A stretch of 64,000 nucleotides of DNA, taken from positions 1 through 64,000 of the forward strand of contig DJGV01000005.1 of NCBI GenBank assembly GCA_002432805.1. The letters run 5' to 3'. The notes below the pieces were generated by a model that saw nothing but the letters and a program-made list of their open reading frames with translations, had not been told where the DNA came from and ran no database searches. Of the stretch, positions 1 to 7,911 are shown in pieces (position 1 is the first letter of the stretch; each line of letters opens with the position of its first letter). Source of the DNA: Fervidobacterium sp. UBA5837. Its GTDB lineage: Bacteria; Thermotogota; Thermotogae; Thermotogales; Fervidobacteriaceae. A program made the translations under genes and the position numbers.

Positions 1-1
1 A

Positions 2-520
2 GAGGAATACAACATAACGATATCTCTTGACATAGGTCTTCAGACGGCGAATTACCATACACTTGTAAAGGTGAATAGAGGACACACACTTGCCGAATAC
101 ATTTACGCAGTGAACTTGACAAAGAACTTTGATTTTGAAGTTGTCTCACATGTCATACTGAACCTTCCCGGTGATAATACGCTTGATGTGATTGAAAGTG
201 CGAAGATTCTATCCGCTCTCGAAGTAGACGGGGTAAAGATTCATTCATTGTACATTGTTGAAGGGACAGTTTTTGGTGAGATGTACAAAGAAGGGAAGTT
301 GAACGTCTGTTCATTTAAAGATTACGTGGAAAGGGCTGTAACTTTCTTAGAACATCTATCACCAAGTATCGTAATTCACAGACTTGTTGCTGATCCACCA
401 TCGAAAGGGACGCTCTTTGGGAATTGGGGCAAAACGAAGACAGAGATTATAAATGCAATAGAAAAGCGTATGGCAGAAAAAGATACACACCAAGGCAAGC
501 GTGCAAGTAATTTCGACTGA
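2..520 (+). CDS. Radical SAM protein, YhcC/TIGR01212 type, C-terminal part (5' end outside window)
   Basis: The reading frame is already open at base 2, so this is the C-terminal ~172 residues of a gene that begins upstream. The visible N-terminus reads SLDIGLQTAN followed by VNRGHT, which matches the IGLQT and NRGH motifs of YhcC-like radical SAM proteins. Further on, FEVVSHVILNLPGD and KIHSLYIVEGT fit the late strands of the same barrel. The radical SAM CxxxCxxC cluster motif would lie upstream of the window and cannot be checked. The family's reaction is poorly defined; tRNA or metabolite modification has been suggested. A clear hairpin terminator follows 30 bases after the stop. Confidence 0.8.
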   Translation, partial: EEYNITISLDIGLQTANYHTLVKVNRGHTLAEYIYAVNLTKNFDFEVVSHVILNLPGDNTLDVIESAKILSALEVDGVKIHSLYIVEGTVFGEMYKEGKLNVCSFKDYVERAVTFLEHLSPSIVIHRLVADPPSKGTLFGNWGKTKTEIINAIEKRMAEKDTHQGKRASNFD

Positions 521-549
521 TATCAGCTGATGAAATAGTATCTAATATA

Positions 550-580
550 AAACCCGCTGGGATGCCCCAGCGGGTTTGTT
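550..580. terminator. Bidirectional rho-independent terminator
   Basis: A 12-bp perfect stem (550-561 pairs with 566-577, arms AAACCCGCTGGG and its complement) encloses a 4-base loop and is followed by TTTGTTT on the plus strand. It lies between two convergent genes, the radical SAM gene (plus) and the peptide-binding protein gene (minus), and can serve both. Confidence 0.85.
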
Positions 581-601
581 TAACATTGCGATGTTTCCTA
601 A

Positions 602-2449
602 TTATTGTTGTTTGTAAACAGAGTAGAAGTCCATACCAGGTCTCATTGGATTTGGATACCAACCCTTGACCCACGCTCTCTGTACACGTACTCCGACTGG
701 TTGATACACTGGAACGCTTATACAGTTGTCGATTGCAAATTTCTGAATCTGTACATACAGCTTGCCACGAACTGCTGGATCTGTTTCCGATGCTGCCTGT
801 TCTATAAGATCGTCTAAACTCTTGTTTCCAAGCTCTTTTCTCGGTGTGCTAACAAATTTCCGGAAGTTTTCGCCTTGTCTTGAAGAGTAGTCACCTTTGC
901 TGTGGTAATATGTGAATATGAAGTTATCTGGGTCTGGAAAGTCAGCAAGCCAACCAAGTATGAACACTGGTAACTCGCCACGGTTTGTTGCATCAAGGAA
1001 CGTTGGCCATTGCAATGGCTGAACGTCTATCTTTGCTTTTCCAGGTGCTGCCATTTCAAGATACATCTTAACCATTTCTGAAACTCTCTGCCTTGCCAAG
1101 TTACCTTGGTTGAATGCAACACTGAATTTGAATCCTTTTGCCCATGCTTGACCATTCCATGCCTTCTTCAAATTATCTTGTACTGTCTTGATATTGAACT
1201 TGTAAAGTGGCAATGTCGGATCAAATCCAAGTAAACCTTCTGGAAGTGCTGTTGGTATTCTCTTACCAAATCCCTTTAACACGTCTCTTATCAACGCATC
1301 ATAGTTAATTGCAGCTGCAACTGCCTTTCTTGCATAAACGTCACTGAAGAAATCAGGTGGAATGCCATTTCCATCAAGCTTACCACTGCCGATGTATTTG
1401 CTTGTTGGAGCAATGGTCCATCCAAAAGCTAATACGGTTGTTGAAAGCTGTGGTATGTTTTCAACTATTGTAAGATCTTTGTTTCCTCTAATTTGGTCTA
1501 AGTACTCGAGGTCAACTGCTATGGAGTCCGCATCTCCTCTTTCGAGCATTGCCTTTCTTGTTGACCATTCGTCGATACCCCAAATAATCGCTTTCTTAAT
1601 CTTTGGCTCGCCTGCCCAGTAATCCTCGTTTGCTTCAAGTGTTACTTTCTGTTGTTTTCTGTCCCATTCTACGAATTTATATGGACCACTTCCCATAGCA
1701 TATGCATAGTATGGTGACTTTTCTTTCTGCAGATCTCTGTACTTCCACCATGTATCCGACTTACCATCCCAAAGTCCAAGCTTTACAGACGTTTCCTTGT
1801 CAAGTACTGCTCCCCAGTGTCCACTACGTGCAATGATGTTCATGAATGGACCGTATGGCCTGACAAGTTTGACTACAACGTTGTCGCCTTGTACTTCAAC
1901 AGCTGGATCAATAACGTTTACATAGAAATCGATCAGCTTCTGCTTGTACTCTGCCTTTGGTTCACCATTCTTGTCAAATATCTGATCAACTGGTGCTTTT
2001 ACGTACTCTTCAATTAGTTCGTCCAAAGAATGGACGTTGAAAAGTGCGTAAAGCATCATCCACATTGGTCCACCAGCTGGATCATAGAGCAGTCCTCTTT
2101 CAAATGAATACTCTACATCTTCTGGTGTCAATGGGTTGCCGTTATGGAACTTAACGCCTTTTCTGATGGGGAATACATATGTCTTTCCTCCATCTTTAAC
2201 AAGACCGTTCTGAACAGTTGGAACTTGCGTTGAGAGTTGTGGTACAAACTCACTGACGCTGCTCCCCTTATAAGCAATGAGGTTGTCGTAAACGTTGTAG
2301 AGTACCTCGCCGCTTGCCGTATCGTAAGCAAGGTGTGGATCCAATGTATCCGGCTCTCCTATCGTTGCCTCAACGTAGGTAGTTGGATCAAACGCCGCAA
2401 GAGCTAAAACCGTTACAAAAATGCTTAAGAATACTAGCAACTTTTTCAC
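602..2449 (-). CDS. Extracellular solute-binding protein, family 5 (oligopeptide/OppA-like)
   Basis: This is a secreted substrate-binding protein of a peptide-type ABC importer, about 615 residues, normal for the family. The start chosen is GTG at 2449, giving VKKLLVFLSIF and a clean signal peptide ending near LAAFD; it sits behind a GGGGGGAT ribosome binding site. An upstream in-frame ATG at 2500 would add 17 residues and has no such site. Family 5 hallmarks are visible: GEPDTLDPH, FPIRKGVKFHNGNPLTPEDV, GSGPYKFVEW and the late ILGWLADFPDPDNF segment. No permease or ATPase gene lies beside it, so it either serves a transporter encoded elsewhere or is one of several interchangeable binding proteins, which is common in Thermotogales. 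The substrate could be a peptide or an oligosaccharide; sequence alone does not decide. Confidence 0.88.
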   Translation of the reverse strand: MKKLLVFLSIFVTVLALAAFDPTTYVEATIGEPDTLDPHLAYDTASGEVLYNVYDNLIAYKGSSVSEFVPQLSTQVPTVQNGLVKDGGKTYVFPIRKGVKFHNGNPLTPEDVEYSFERGLLYDPAGGPMWMMLYALFNVHSLDELIEEYVKAPVDQIFDKNGEPKAEYKQKLIDFYVNVIDPAVEVQGDNVVVKLVRPYGPFMNIIARSGHWGAVLDKETSVKLGLWDGKSDTWWKYRDLQKEKSPYYAYAMGSGPYKFVEWDRKQQKVTLEANEDYWAGEPKIKKAIIWGIDEWSTRKAMLERGDADSIAVDLEYLDQIRGNKDLTIVENIPQLSTTVLAFGWTIAPTSKYIGSGKLDGNGIPPDFFSDVYARKAVAAAINYDALIRDVLKGFGKRIPTALPEGLLGFDPTLPLYKFNIKTVQDNLKKAWNGQAWAKGFKFSVAFNQGNLARQRVSEMVKMYLEMAAPGKAKIDVQPLQWPTFLDATNRGELPVFILGWLADFPDPDNFIFTYYHSKGDYSSRQGENFRKFVSTPRKELGNKSLDDLIEQAASETDPAVRGKLYVQIQKFAIDNCISVPVYQPVGVRVQRAWVKGWYPNPMRPGMDFYSVYKQQ

Positions 2450-2649
2450 TGTAAATCCCCCCTTCACAGGATGTAATAAGGAACTCTTTTGTAGATACAC
2501 AAATATTATATCACATATTTCTAAGAAGTTTCAATTGTAAATTTTAAATTGTTCAAAAAAATCACAAAACTCTTCTTGACAAAACAACAAATGCATTATT
2601 AATGTGTATTAATTAAATAGAAAGCTTAATTTCAATTTCAAGTAAATAT

Positions 2650-2679
2650 ATTATACCACATATGGAAAACGGTAGTCAA
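2650..2679 (-). promoter_or_regulatory. Sigma-A promoter for the peptide-binding protein gene
   Basis: On the minus strand TTGACT (2679-2674) and TATAAT (2655-2650) are separated by 18 bases. Transcription would start near 2643, leaving a leader of about 190 bases before the GTG start at 2449. I saw no clear riboswitch in that leader. Confidence 0.7.
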
Positions 2680-2706
2680 CAATGCAAAGAATACATACAA
2701 AAGTAT

Positions 2707-2735
2707 TTGACATATAAATTTATACATGATATAAT
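2707..2735 (+). promoter_or_regulatory. Consensus sigma-A promoter for peroxiredoxin-ferritin
   Basis: A perfect TTGACA (2707-2712), 17-base spacer and perfect TATAAT (2730-2735). It lies 57 bases before the peroxiredoxin start. The 342-base gap between 2450 and 2791 holds this promoter and the divergent one at 2650-2679; their -35 boxes lie about 30 bases apart. Confidence 0.85.
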
Positions 2736-2791
2736 TAATTGAAAACAGTTGAAGAAATTACACAAAAGTTGGAAGTAGTGGAGGTGATTTT

Positions 2792-3244
2792 ATGTTAAAA
2801 GATGGTATGGATGCAGTAGATTTTGAATTGTATGATCATGACTTAAAGATGGTACGTTTATCTGAGCTCCAAGGGAAAGTTGTCTTAGTTTTTTATCCAG
2901 GTGCATTTACGAGTGTATGTGAGAAAGAGCTTTGCACTTTCAGAGATATGCTTGCAAAGTTCAACAATGTGAATGCAACTGTACTTGGCATCAGTGTCGA
3001 TACACCATTTTCAAATAAGGCTTTTGCTGAGAAGAACAAATTAAGTTTTAGATTACTTTCCGATTTTGGCGGAGCTGTATCAAAACAATATGGTGGAGTA
3101 CACGAGAATTTTGCGGGTGTTCCAAACTATACAGTGGCAAAACGTGCAGTATTTGTAATTGAGAGTATGAAAGTTATCTATTCGTGGGTAACTGACAACC
3201 CTGGGAATGAACCACCGTACGAAGAAGTACAAAAGGTATTATGA
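2792..3244 (+). CDS. Peroxiredoxin (AhpC/TSA, BCP/AhpE-like)
   Basis: This is a thiol peroxidase of the cytoplasm that reduces peroxides. The 150-residue protein has the PxxxTxxC active site as PGAFTSVC, with the peroxidatic Cys at residue 43 and Thr40 in place. Cys48 (EKELC) is five residues further on, the position of the resolving Cys in BCP-type enzymes, so an atypical 2-Cys mechanism is possible. The TVAKRAVFVI segment carries the conserved late Arg. The start is fixed by GGAGGTGAT at 2780-2788. It is followed after 46 bases by a ferritin gene and the two probably share the promoter at 2707-2735 and the terminator at 3821, forming an oxidative-stress/iron-storage pair that fits an anaerobe meeting oxygen. 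Confidence 0.88.
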   Translation: MLKDGMDAVDFELYDHDLKMVRLSELQGKVVLVFYPGAFTSVCEKELCTFRDMLAKFNNVNATVLGISVDTPFSNKAFAEKNKLSFRLLSDFGGAVSKQYGGVHENFAGVPNYTVAKRAVFVIESMKVIYSWVTDNPGNEPPYEEVQKVL

Positions 3245-3290
3245 ATATTCTGAACATTGATTGAAAAGTAGAAAAGTAGAGGTGAATGGT

Positions 3291-3785
3291 ATGATATCAG
3301 AAAGAGTTGTTAAAGCGTTGAACGAGCAAATAGGGAAAGAGGTTTTTTCTTCTTACCTATATTTATCTATGGCAAGTTATTTTGATTCAATAGACTTACC
3401 AGGTTTTGCAAAATGGATGAAGGTCCAAGCAAGTGAAGAACTCGGTCATGCAAAGAAGATTTATGAATTTGTATATGATCGTGGTGGAAGGGTAGAGCTG
3501 CCTGCGATCGAAAAGCCAAAATGTGAATGGGAATTTCCACTGCGAGCTTTTGAAGACGCATACGAACATGAAGTGTTCATCACAAAGAGTATCCATTCTA
3601 TACTTGATATTGCAAGAGAAGAAAAAGATTACGCAACCAATGAATTTTTGCAGTGGTTTGTTAAAGAGCAAGTTGAGGAAGAGTTACAAGTTGAATTGAT
3701 TGTCAAAAATCTTAAAAGACTGGGTGATTCTCCAGTTGCAATATACATGCTCGATAAAGAACTCGGTAGCAGAGGAGCAGATTGA
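3291..3785 (+). CDS. ftnA: Ferritin (non-haem, FtnA-like)
   Basis: This is a 24-mer iron-storage protein that oxidises Fe(II) and stores it as a mineral core. From the ATG at 3291 the product has 164 residues, the usual bacterial length, and the ferroxidase ligands fall on the same numbers as in E. coli FtnA: Glu17, Glu50 and His53 (SEELGH), with the late VKEQVEEE segment supplying the Gln/Glu pair. This start sits 6 bases behind AGAGGTG; a frame-open extension of 10 residues upstream (from 3261) lacks a ribosome binding site. It is co-oriented with the peroxiredoxin, which removes peroxide formed during iron oxidation. No haem-binding Met typical of bacterioferritin was identified. Confidence 0.92.
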   Translation: MISERVVKALNEQIGKEVFSSYLYLSMASYFDSIDLPGFAKWMKVQASEELGHAKKIYEFVYDRGGRVELPAIEKPKCEWEFPLRAFEDAYEHEVFITKSIHSILDIAREEKDYATNEFLQWFVKEQVEEELQVELIVKNLKRLGDSPVAIYMLDKELGSRGAD

Positions 3786-3820
3786 CATTCAGGATAATAT
3801 AACTACAAAGATATAACTAC

Positions 3821-3847
3821 AAAGTGCCGGATTTTCCGGCACTTTTT
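3821..3847. terminator. Rho-independent terminator after ferritin
   Basis: An 11-bp perfect stem (3821-3831 with 3835-3845, arm AAAGTGCCGGA), 3-base loop and a T-run on the plus strand. It separates ferritin from the convergent minus-strand gene ending at 3876. Just before it the 12-base unit ATAACTACAAAG occurs twice in a row. Confidence 0.85.
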
Positions 3848-3875
3848 CAATTTACGTTTCTACAATATAGTTTAA

Positions 3876-4508
3876 CTATCTCCTCTTCCCATAAACGTTC
3901 ATACTGGGTCTTAGAGCACTGCTTAAGTTGTACGTTTTTCCATCGATCGTGATACTTTGGACTGCGCTGATATCTCGTTTTATCGTGTTGAGTTTTACAG
4001 TGTCACCAACTTTTAGTGTCTTCCAAATTGGCATTAGTGATCCCGGAATTTTGTATTCTTTGTTTTGCGAATCTGTAAGGACAACTGTTATGACATTTCT
4101 TGAAACCTCAATACTCTTTACTTTTGCTTCTAAAACCTGCATTTCTACGTTATCCGCGTTTTTCACGGGCCTGAGAGCAATCTTGTAACCGTTAACTTCC
4201 ATCGATGTTGGTACAAGGATGGTTGCCTTAATTCCCTTAAAGCTCACCTCTGTCCCAATCTTCACATCGGAGTACTGATTCCAAATGAACGGAACCTTTA
4301 CCTTTTCTCCATCACCGTATGATACAATTGCATAACCTCTTCCGTAAACACCCAACACTACTTGGTCTATAACTCCAGTGGCTTCATACTCTGTTTTTTC
4401 AATCACAAATGGAGAAATATAGCTAAGAATCGGCTGAGTAGTAGTCTTGGCAGCAAATACACTGACAACTAACAACATCATCAAAACAACACTGAAGGTT
4501 TTCTTCAT
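3876..4508 (-). CDS. Secreted protein with two OB-like repeats, function unknown
   Basis: I do not recognise a family. The product has 210 residues from the ATG at 4508, which lies 5 bases behind GGAGGTGG; an earlier ATG at 4523 overlaps that site and is less likely. The N-terminus (MKKTFSVVLMMLLVVSVFAA) is a standard signal peptide without a lipobox Cys, so the protein is probably periplasmic. The mature part looks like two beta-rich units of about 80 residues: GVIDQVVLGVYGRGYAIVSY...VKIGTEVSFKG and VKSIEVSRNVITVVLTD...LKVGDTVKLN. Each ends in the (K)xGxxVxx turn common in OB-fold and Rho/SH3-like barrels. No enzyme motif is visible. Neighbours (ferritin, convergent; endonuclease V, upstream) do not suggest a role. 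Confidence 0.65.
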   Translation of the reverse strand: MKKTFSVVLMMLLVVSVFAAKTTTQPILSYISPFVIEKTEYEATGVIDQVVLGVYGRGYAIVSYGDGEKVKVPFIWNQYSDVKIGTEVSFKGIKATILVPTSMEVNGYKIALRPVKNADNVEMQVLEAKVKSIEVSRNVITVVLTDSQNKEYKIPGSLMPIWKTLKVGDTVKLNTIKRDISAVQSITIDGKTYNLSSALRPSMNVYGKRR

Positions 4509-4599
4509 AACAACCACCTCCATAAATGATGTATGTCGTAATTCAACTAGTAATATATTCTTGGTCCCTTAAAAAATCCTTAGAACTCCCACTATTTCA

Positions 4600-5283
4600 C
4601 TACTCTTCAGTAGATTTCAACTTCTGCGTATAGATGTGTGCCAATCTTGTTGGTTCAGGTAGCTTGTAACCTCTAATAAGTGATTTTACAAATGACAACG
4701 CACTGCCTGGATCGCATAAATGTCCGGGAGAGATGTAGATAGGATTTGTCTTCTTCTTAGAAAGGTAGCAGTATCCAATTAGGTTACCGATTCCGTCAAA
4801 GATAGGCTCTGCCTGTCCAACACGTGTTGGTTTATCACACACGCCGTATAACCTACTTTTTGCTACTCCAATCGACGGAATATCGAGCAAAACGCCTATG
4901 TGACTTGCAATTCCAAAACTTCGAGGATGAGCTATACCTTGACCGTCAAATATCAAAACATTCGGTTTGATGGATGATTTCCTCAAGCATTCGAGAATAA
5001 CTGGTGCCTCACGAAACGCTAAAAGGCCAGGGATGTATGGAAATTCCAGCATGGCCTTTTGACTTATTATATCCACGATGTTTAACTCATTGTCCAAGAT
5101 TACGAGTACACCCAATGCATACTTATCTGAATAACTTACATCCAATCCGCCGATGTACTGTATCTTCTGTGTTTCAAGTTCTTTTATTTTCAAGCTCTTT
5201 GACAAATTCTTCTGTATTTCAATGGCACTTTGTATATCTTTTGGGAACAAAAACTCCGAATCTAGTTCATTGATATCACACAT
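4600..5283 (-). CDS. nfi: Endonuclease V (deoxyinosine 3'-endonuclease)
   Basis: This enzyme nicks DNA at the second phosphodiester bond 3' of deoxyinosine and starts repair of deaminated adenine, a frequent lesion at high temperature. The 227-residue protein has the full family signature: GGLDVSY with the first metal-binding Asp48, the YIPGLLAFREAP segment with the wedge motif and catalytic Glu, then FDGQGIAHPRSFGIASHIG with the next acidic ligand and His, and GVAKSRL near the C-terminal half. The Thermotoga maritima enzyme is the structural reference for the family and is of similar length. The ribosome binding site is weak (GGTGAT, about 12 bases before the ATG). It lies 27 bases after the downstream end of an ArsB-type permease gene and may be transcribed with it. 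Confidence 0.93.
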   Translation of the reverse strand: MCDINELDSEFLFPKDIQSAIEIQKNLSKSLKIKELETQKIQYIGGLDVSYSDKYALGVLVILDNELNIVDIISQKAMLEFPYIPGLLAFREAPVILECLRKSSIKPNVLIFDGQGIAHPRSFGIASHIGVLLDIPSIGVAKSRLYGVCDKPTRVGQAEPIFDGIGNLIGYCYLSKKKTNPIYISPGHLCDPGSALSFVKSLIRGYKLPEPTRLAHIYTQKLKSTEE

Positions 5284-5310
5284 AGCTATTAATTCATCAC
5301 CAATATTTGA

Positions 5311-6606
5311 TCATTTCATTATTTCAAGAAGCAACAACATGTACACATTTGATAAGGTCAAACTGATTGCAACGGCAACGGAACCAAATTTTATGAAATC
5401 CTTAAAAGATACATCGATTCCCTTGTGTTTCTTCAGTAACGACAATCCAACAACATTTGCAGATGCTCCAACTGGTGTCAAGTTTCCCCCCAGACAAACG
5501 CCTAACGAAAGTGCATACCAAAGCGGTTGAATGTTCGAAAATGCATCTGGATTCATCTGTGGTAATTGCTTTATAACAGGTATCATTGTAGCTGCAAATG
5601 GTATGTTATCTATGAAACCAGACACGATACCGGAAATCCAAACAATCATACTTGAAAGCATGACTTTTGAACCTTTCGAAATGTTGACCAAGAACGTCGC
5701 AATGTCACTCATGATACCAACTTTCTCCATAGCCCCTGTAATGATAAATAGTCCAAGGAAGAAGAAGATTACTTCCCACTCGACTTTCGATAGGAACGGC
5801 TCTATTTCTTTCCTTTCGAAAATCAGAAGGCTAAAGAATCCTGCCATTAAACTGATTATCGAGCTTTCTAAATTCAATTGCTTTTGCAATAAAAACAAGA
5901 CTATAACCGTCACTAAAAAAAATGAAGAAGCTAAAAACCTTCCCTTATTCTGTATTGCTTTACTCTCGTCAAAACTATCTATAAACTCTCTCGGAACTTC
6001 TTTCCTGAAATCTTTACCTGACATGAAGATAAATGCCAAATCTATCAATAACAGTATTATTAGGTTCACAGGTACCATGTACAACGCAAATTCCAGAAAC
6101 GGTATTTTCGCTGCAGAGGTAATCAATATGTTCGGTGGGTCACCAATTGGTGTCATGGCACCACCTATGTTCGAAGCAAGTATTTCCGCCATTACGAATG
6201 GTGTTGGGTTGATAAGTAGTATATCGGTAATTGCAAAAGTCACTGGTATGAATATAAGAATAGTTGTCACGTTGTCGATGAACGAGGAAACCACAGCAAC
6301 TATAAAAGTAAGTGCAAAAAGTAGGTTTGCTGGCTTAGTCCCGGCCACTTTCACGGTTCTAATCGCGAGATACTGAAAAACGCCCGATTCTTCCATAACC
6401 CTTACGAAGATCATCATACCAACCAAGAAAAGCAATGTATTTATGTCTATAGTTTCTTGAAGCCCTTCGTACGGATTAGGAAAGATCCTCATAAGCAAAA
6501 GTAAGAGGCCACCAGCCATAGCAACGATAGTTTTGTTGATCTTCCCGCTAATAACAAAATACATAACGATAGCAAAGACAGCTAAGACTACAAATTTCGT
6601 GAGCAT
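5311..6606 (-). CDS. ArsB/NhaD-type ion transporter (SLC13/ion transporter superfamily)
   Basis: This is a polytopic membrane protein of about 431 residues with roughly ten to twelve hydrophobic segments. It carries two inverted re-entrant signatures: SFIDNVTTILIFIPVT with NIGGAMTPIGDPPNILI in the first half, and SGFIDNIPFAATMIPVIK with GGNLTPVGASANVVG in the second. These are typical of the ArsB/NhaD/P-protein branch, whose members move arsenite, Na+/H+ or organic anions; the substrate cannot be assigned from sequence. An arsC or arsR gene is absent nearby, so arsenite is not supported. The ATG at 6606 follows GAGGTG with almost no spacing, so the precise start is uncertain. A paralogue lies directly upstream, 72 bases away. 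Confidence 0.82.
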   Translation of the reverse strand: MLTKFVVLAVFAIVMYFVISGKINKTIVAMAGGLLLLLMRIFPNPYEGLQETIDINTLLFLVGMMIFVRVMEESGVFQYLAIRTVKVAGTKPANLLFALTFIVAVVSSFIDNVTTILIFIPVTFAITDILLINPTPFVMAEILASNIGGAMTPIGDPPNILITSAAKIPFLEFALYMVPVNLIILLLIDLAFIFMSGKDFRKEVPREFIDSFDESKAIQNKGRFLASSFFLVTVIVLFLLQKQLNLESSIISLMAGFFSLLIFERKEIEPFLSKVEWEVIFFFLGLFIITGAMEKVGIMSDIATFLVNISKGSKVMLSSMIVWISGIVSGFIDNIPFAATMIPVIKQLPQMNPDAFSNIQPLWYALSLGVCLGGNLTPVGASANVVGLSLLKKHKGIDVSFKDFIKFGSVAVAISLTLSNVYMLLLLEIMK

Positions 6607-6678
6607 CACCTCGATAGAGTGTGCACCATGCTTTTTAACCTAGATTTTCTTCATTAATTGTATGTGTCCGCCTACGTT

Positions 6679-7911
6679 TCACAATAGATACTTGAAAACA
6701 AGAAATGCCGTTGAGATTATACCACTAAGCATAACCGGCTTCAACATGGAAGATAAAAATTCAGAAAAGGTTAAAGTTCTCTTCTTATAGTTTTTTAACA
6801 CGTTGCTGCCAACGATGTTGCACATAGACGCGACTGGTGTCAAATTGCCACCAATTCCTACTCCAAGGGCAAGTGCCCAATAAAGGTCAATAGGGGCACC
6901 TAAAGAAACAAGTTTCCTAATTATCGTAACATAAAGCAACGTAACTGGTAGTGCACTTAAAAATCCTGTCAGCAAAAGTGATGACCATAGAATGATTATC
7001 ACAAGTAAGAGAGATGTCTTTATCGGTTCGAACAAGTTAATAAGTGGTGCAAAGATCTCTAGCTTTTCTAATGCTCCATTCAACATATATAGACCAGCAA
7101 TCAAAAACAAAGTGTCCCAGTCGACTTCTGAAATGACAGATTGAAAATCGGTACCTTCAACAAAGAGCATGATTAAGGCTCCAACGAGAGTTATAAATCC
7201 AAGTTCAAGACCAACTTCTTCGTGTAAAGCCATGAGCAACACTATGAACATAAAACTAATAAAGTACAAAATCCAGGTATTGTTTTTCTGCATACTACTC
7301 TCAGTAATTTGCGCTTTGTAAGTGATCTTCTTGAAATTTCTATTTAGTACAAGAATTTGTATTATGAGAACCACGAAGCCAATAGGCATAAGATTGTATA
7401 TAAATGACATGAAGTTGAGATTTGATACTGCATATATAACGATGTTTGGAGGATCGCCAATTGCCGTTGTCATACCGCCAAGGTTTGAAAAGAATATTGC
7501 ATTAATTGTCAGTAACTTGTAATCTATATCCGTTATATCAGCTATGTATAGTAGTATCGGTATGAATATTAGTATCGTTGTGACATTGTCGAGCAAACTT
7601 GACAGTATGAATACTGCAACATCTATGAGCAATATCGCTAATATCATGTTCCCCTTGCTGAATTTAACGATCCTCTCAGATATTTCGTTGAATACGCCAT
7701 GCTTTTTTAAAATCGATATCGTCAGCATCATGCCAAGCAAGATGAGGAGTGTATTAAAATCGACTATTGCTGGTAGTTTCTCAAAATTGAATTCTCCTAA
7801 AAGCAATATTGAAACTATGCCAAACAAGAGTGTTGTGACTGAAGATATGTGGGGCTTGAATATGATAAATGCGTACGCTATCGTGTAAATAAAAAGAATG
7901 AAAATAGTCAA
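6679..7911 (-). CDS. ArsB/NhaD-type ion transporter, second copy
   Basis: This is a paralogue of the downstream permease, 410 residues, with the same layout: SSLLDNVTTILIFIPILL and NLGGMTTAIGDPPNIVIY in the first half, SALPVTLLYVTIIRK and GGNLTPVASMCNIVG in the second. The second half has lost the DN pair that sits in the equivalent SGFIDNIPFA loop of the neighbour (here SGFLSALPVT reads LTGFLSALPVT), so the two copies are not equivalent at the ion site. The start is TTG at 7911, 7 bases behind GAGGTG, and it overlaps the TGA of the preceding TPR gene (TTGA), which suggests translational coupling. The substrate is unknown. Confidence 0.8.
   Translation of the reverse strand: MTIFILFIYTIAYAFIIFKPHISSVTTLLFGIVSILLLGEFNFEKLPAIVDFNTLLILLGMMLTISILKKHGVFNEISERIVKFSKGNMILAILLIDVAVFILSSLLDNVTTILIFIPILLYIADITDIDYKLLTINAIFFSNLGGMTTAIGDPPNIVIYAVSNLNFMSFIYNLMPIGFVVLIIQILVLNRNFKKITYKAQITESSMQKNNTWILYFISFMFIVLLMALHEEVGLELGFITLVGALIMLFVEGTDFQSVISEVDWDTLFLIAGLYMLNGALEKLEIFAPLINLFEPIKTSLLLVIIILWSSLLLTGFLSALPVTLLYVTIIRKLVSLGAPIDLYWALALGVGIGGNLTPVASMCNIVGSNVLKNYKKRTLTFSEFLSSMLKPVMLSGIISTAFLVFKYLL

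Noticed and set aside
2576..2604. A second TTGACA with TATTAAT on the plus strand in the 2450-2791 gap
   Set aside because: The spacer is about 15 bases and the better promoter at 2707-2735 already explains the downstream genes.
5531..6376. A long plus-strand frame across the ArsB-type permease
   Set aside because: Antisense shadow of the hydrophobic permease; no ribosome binding site and no protein-like features.
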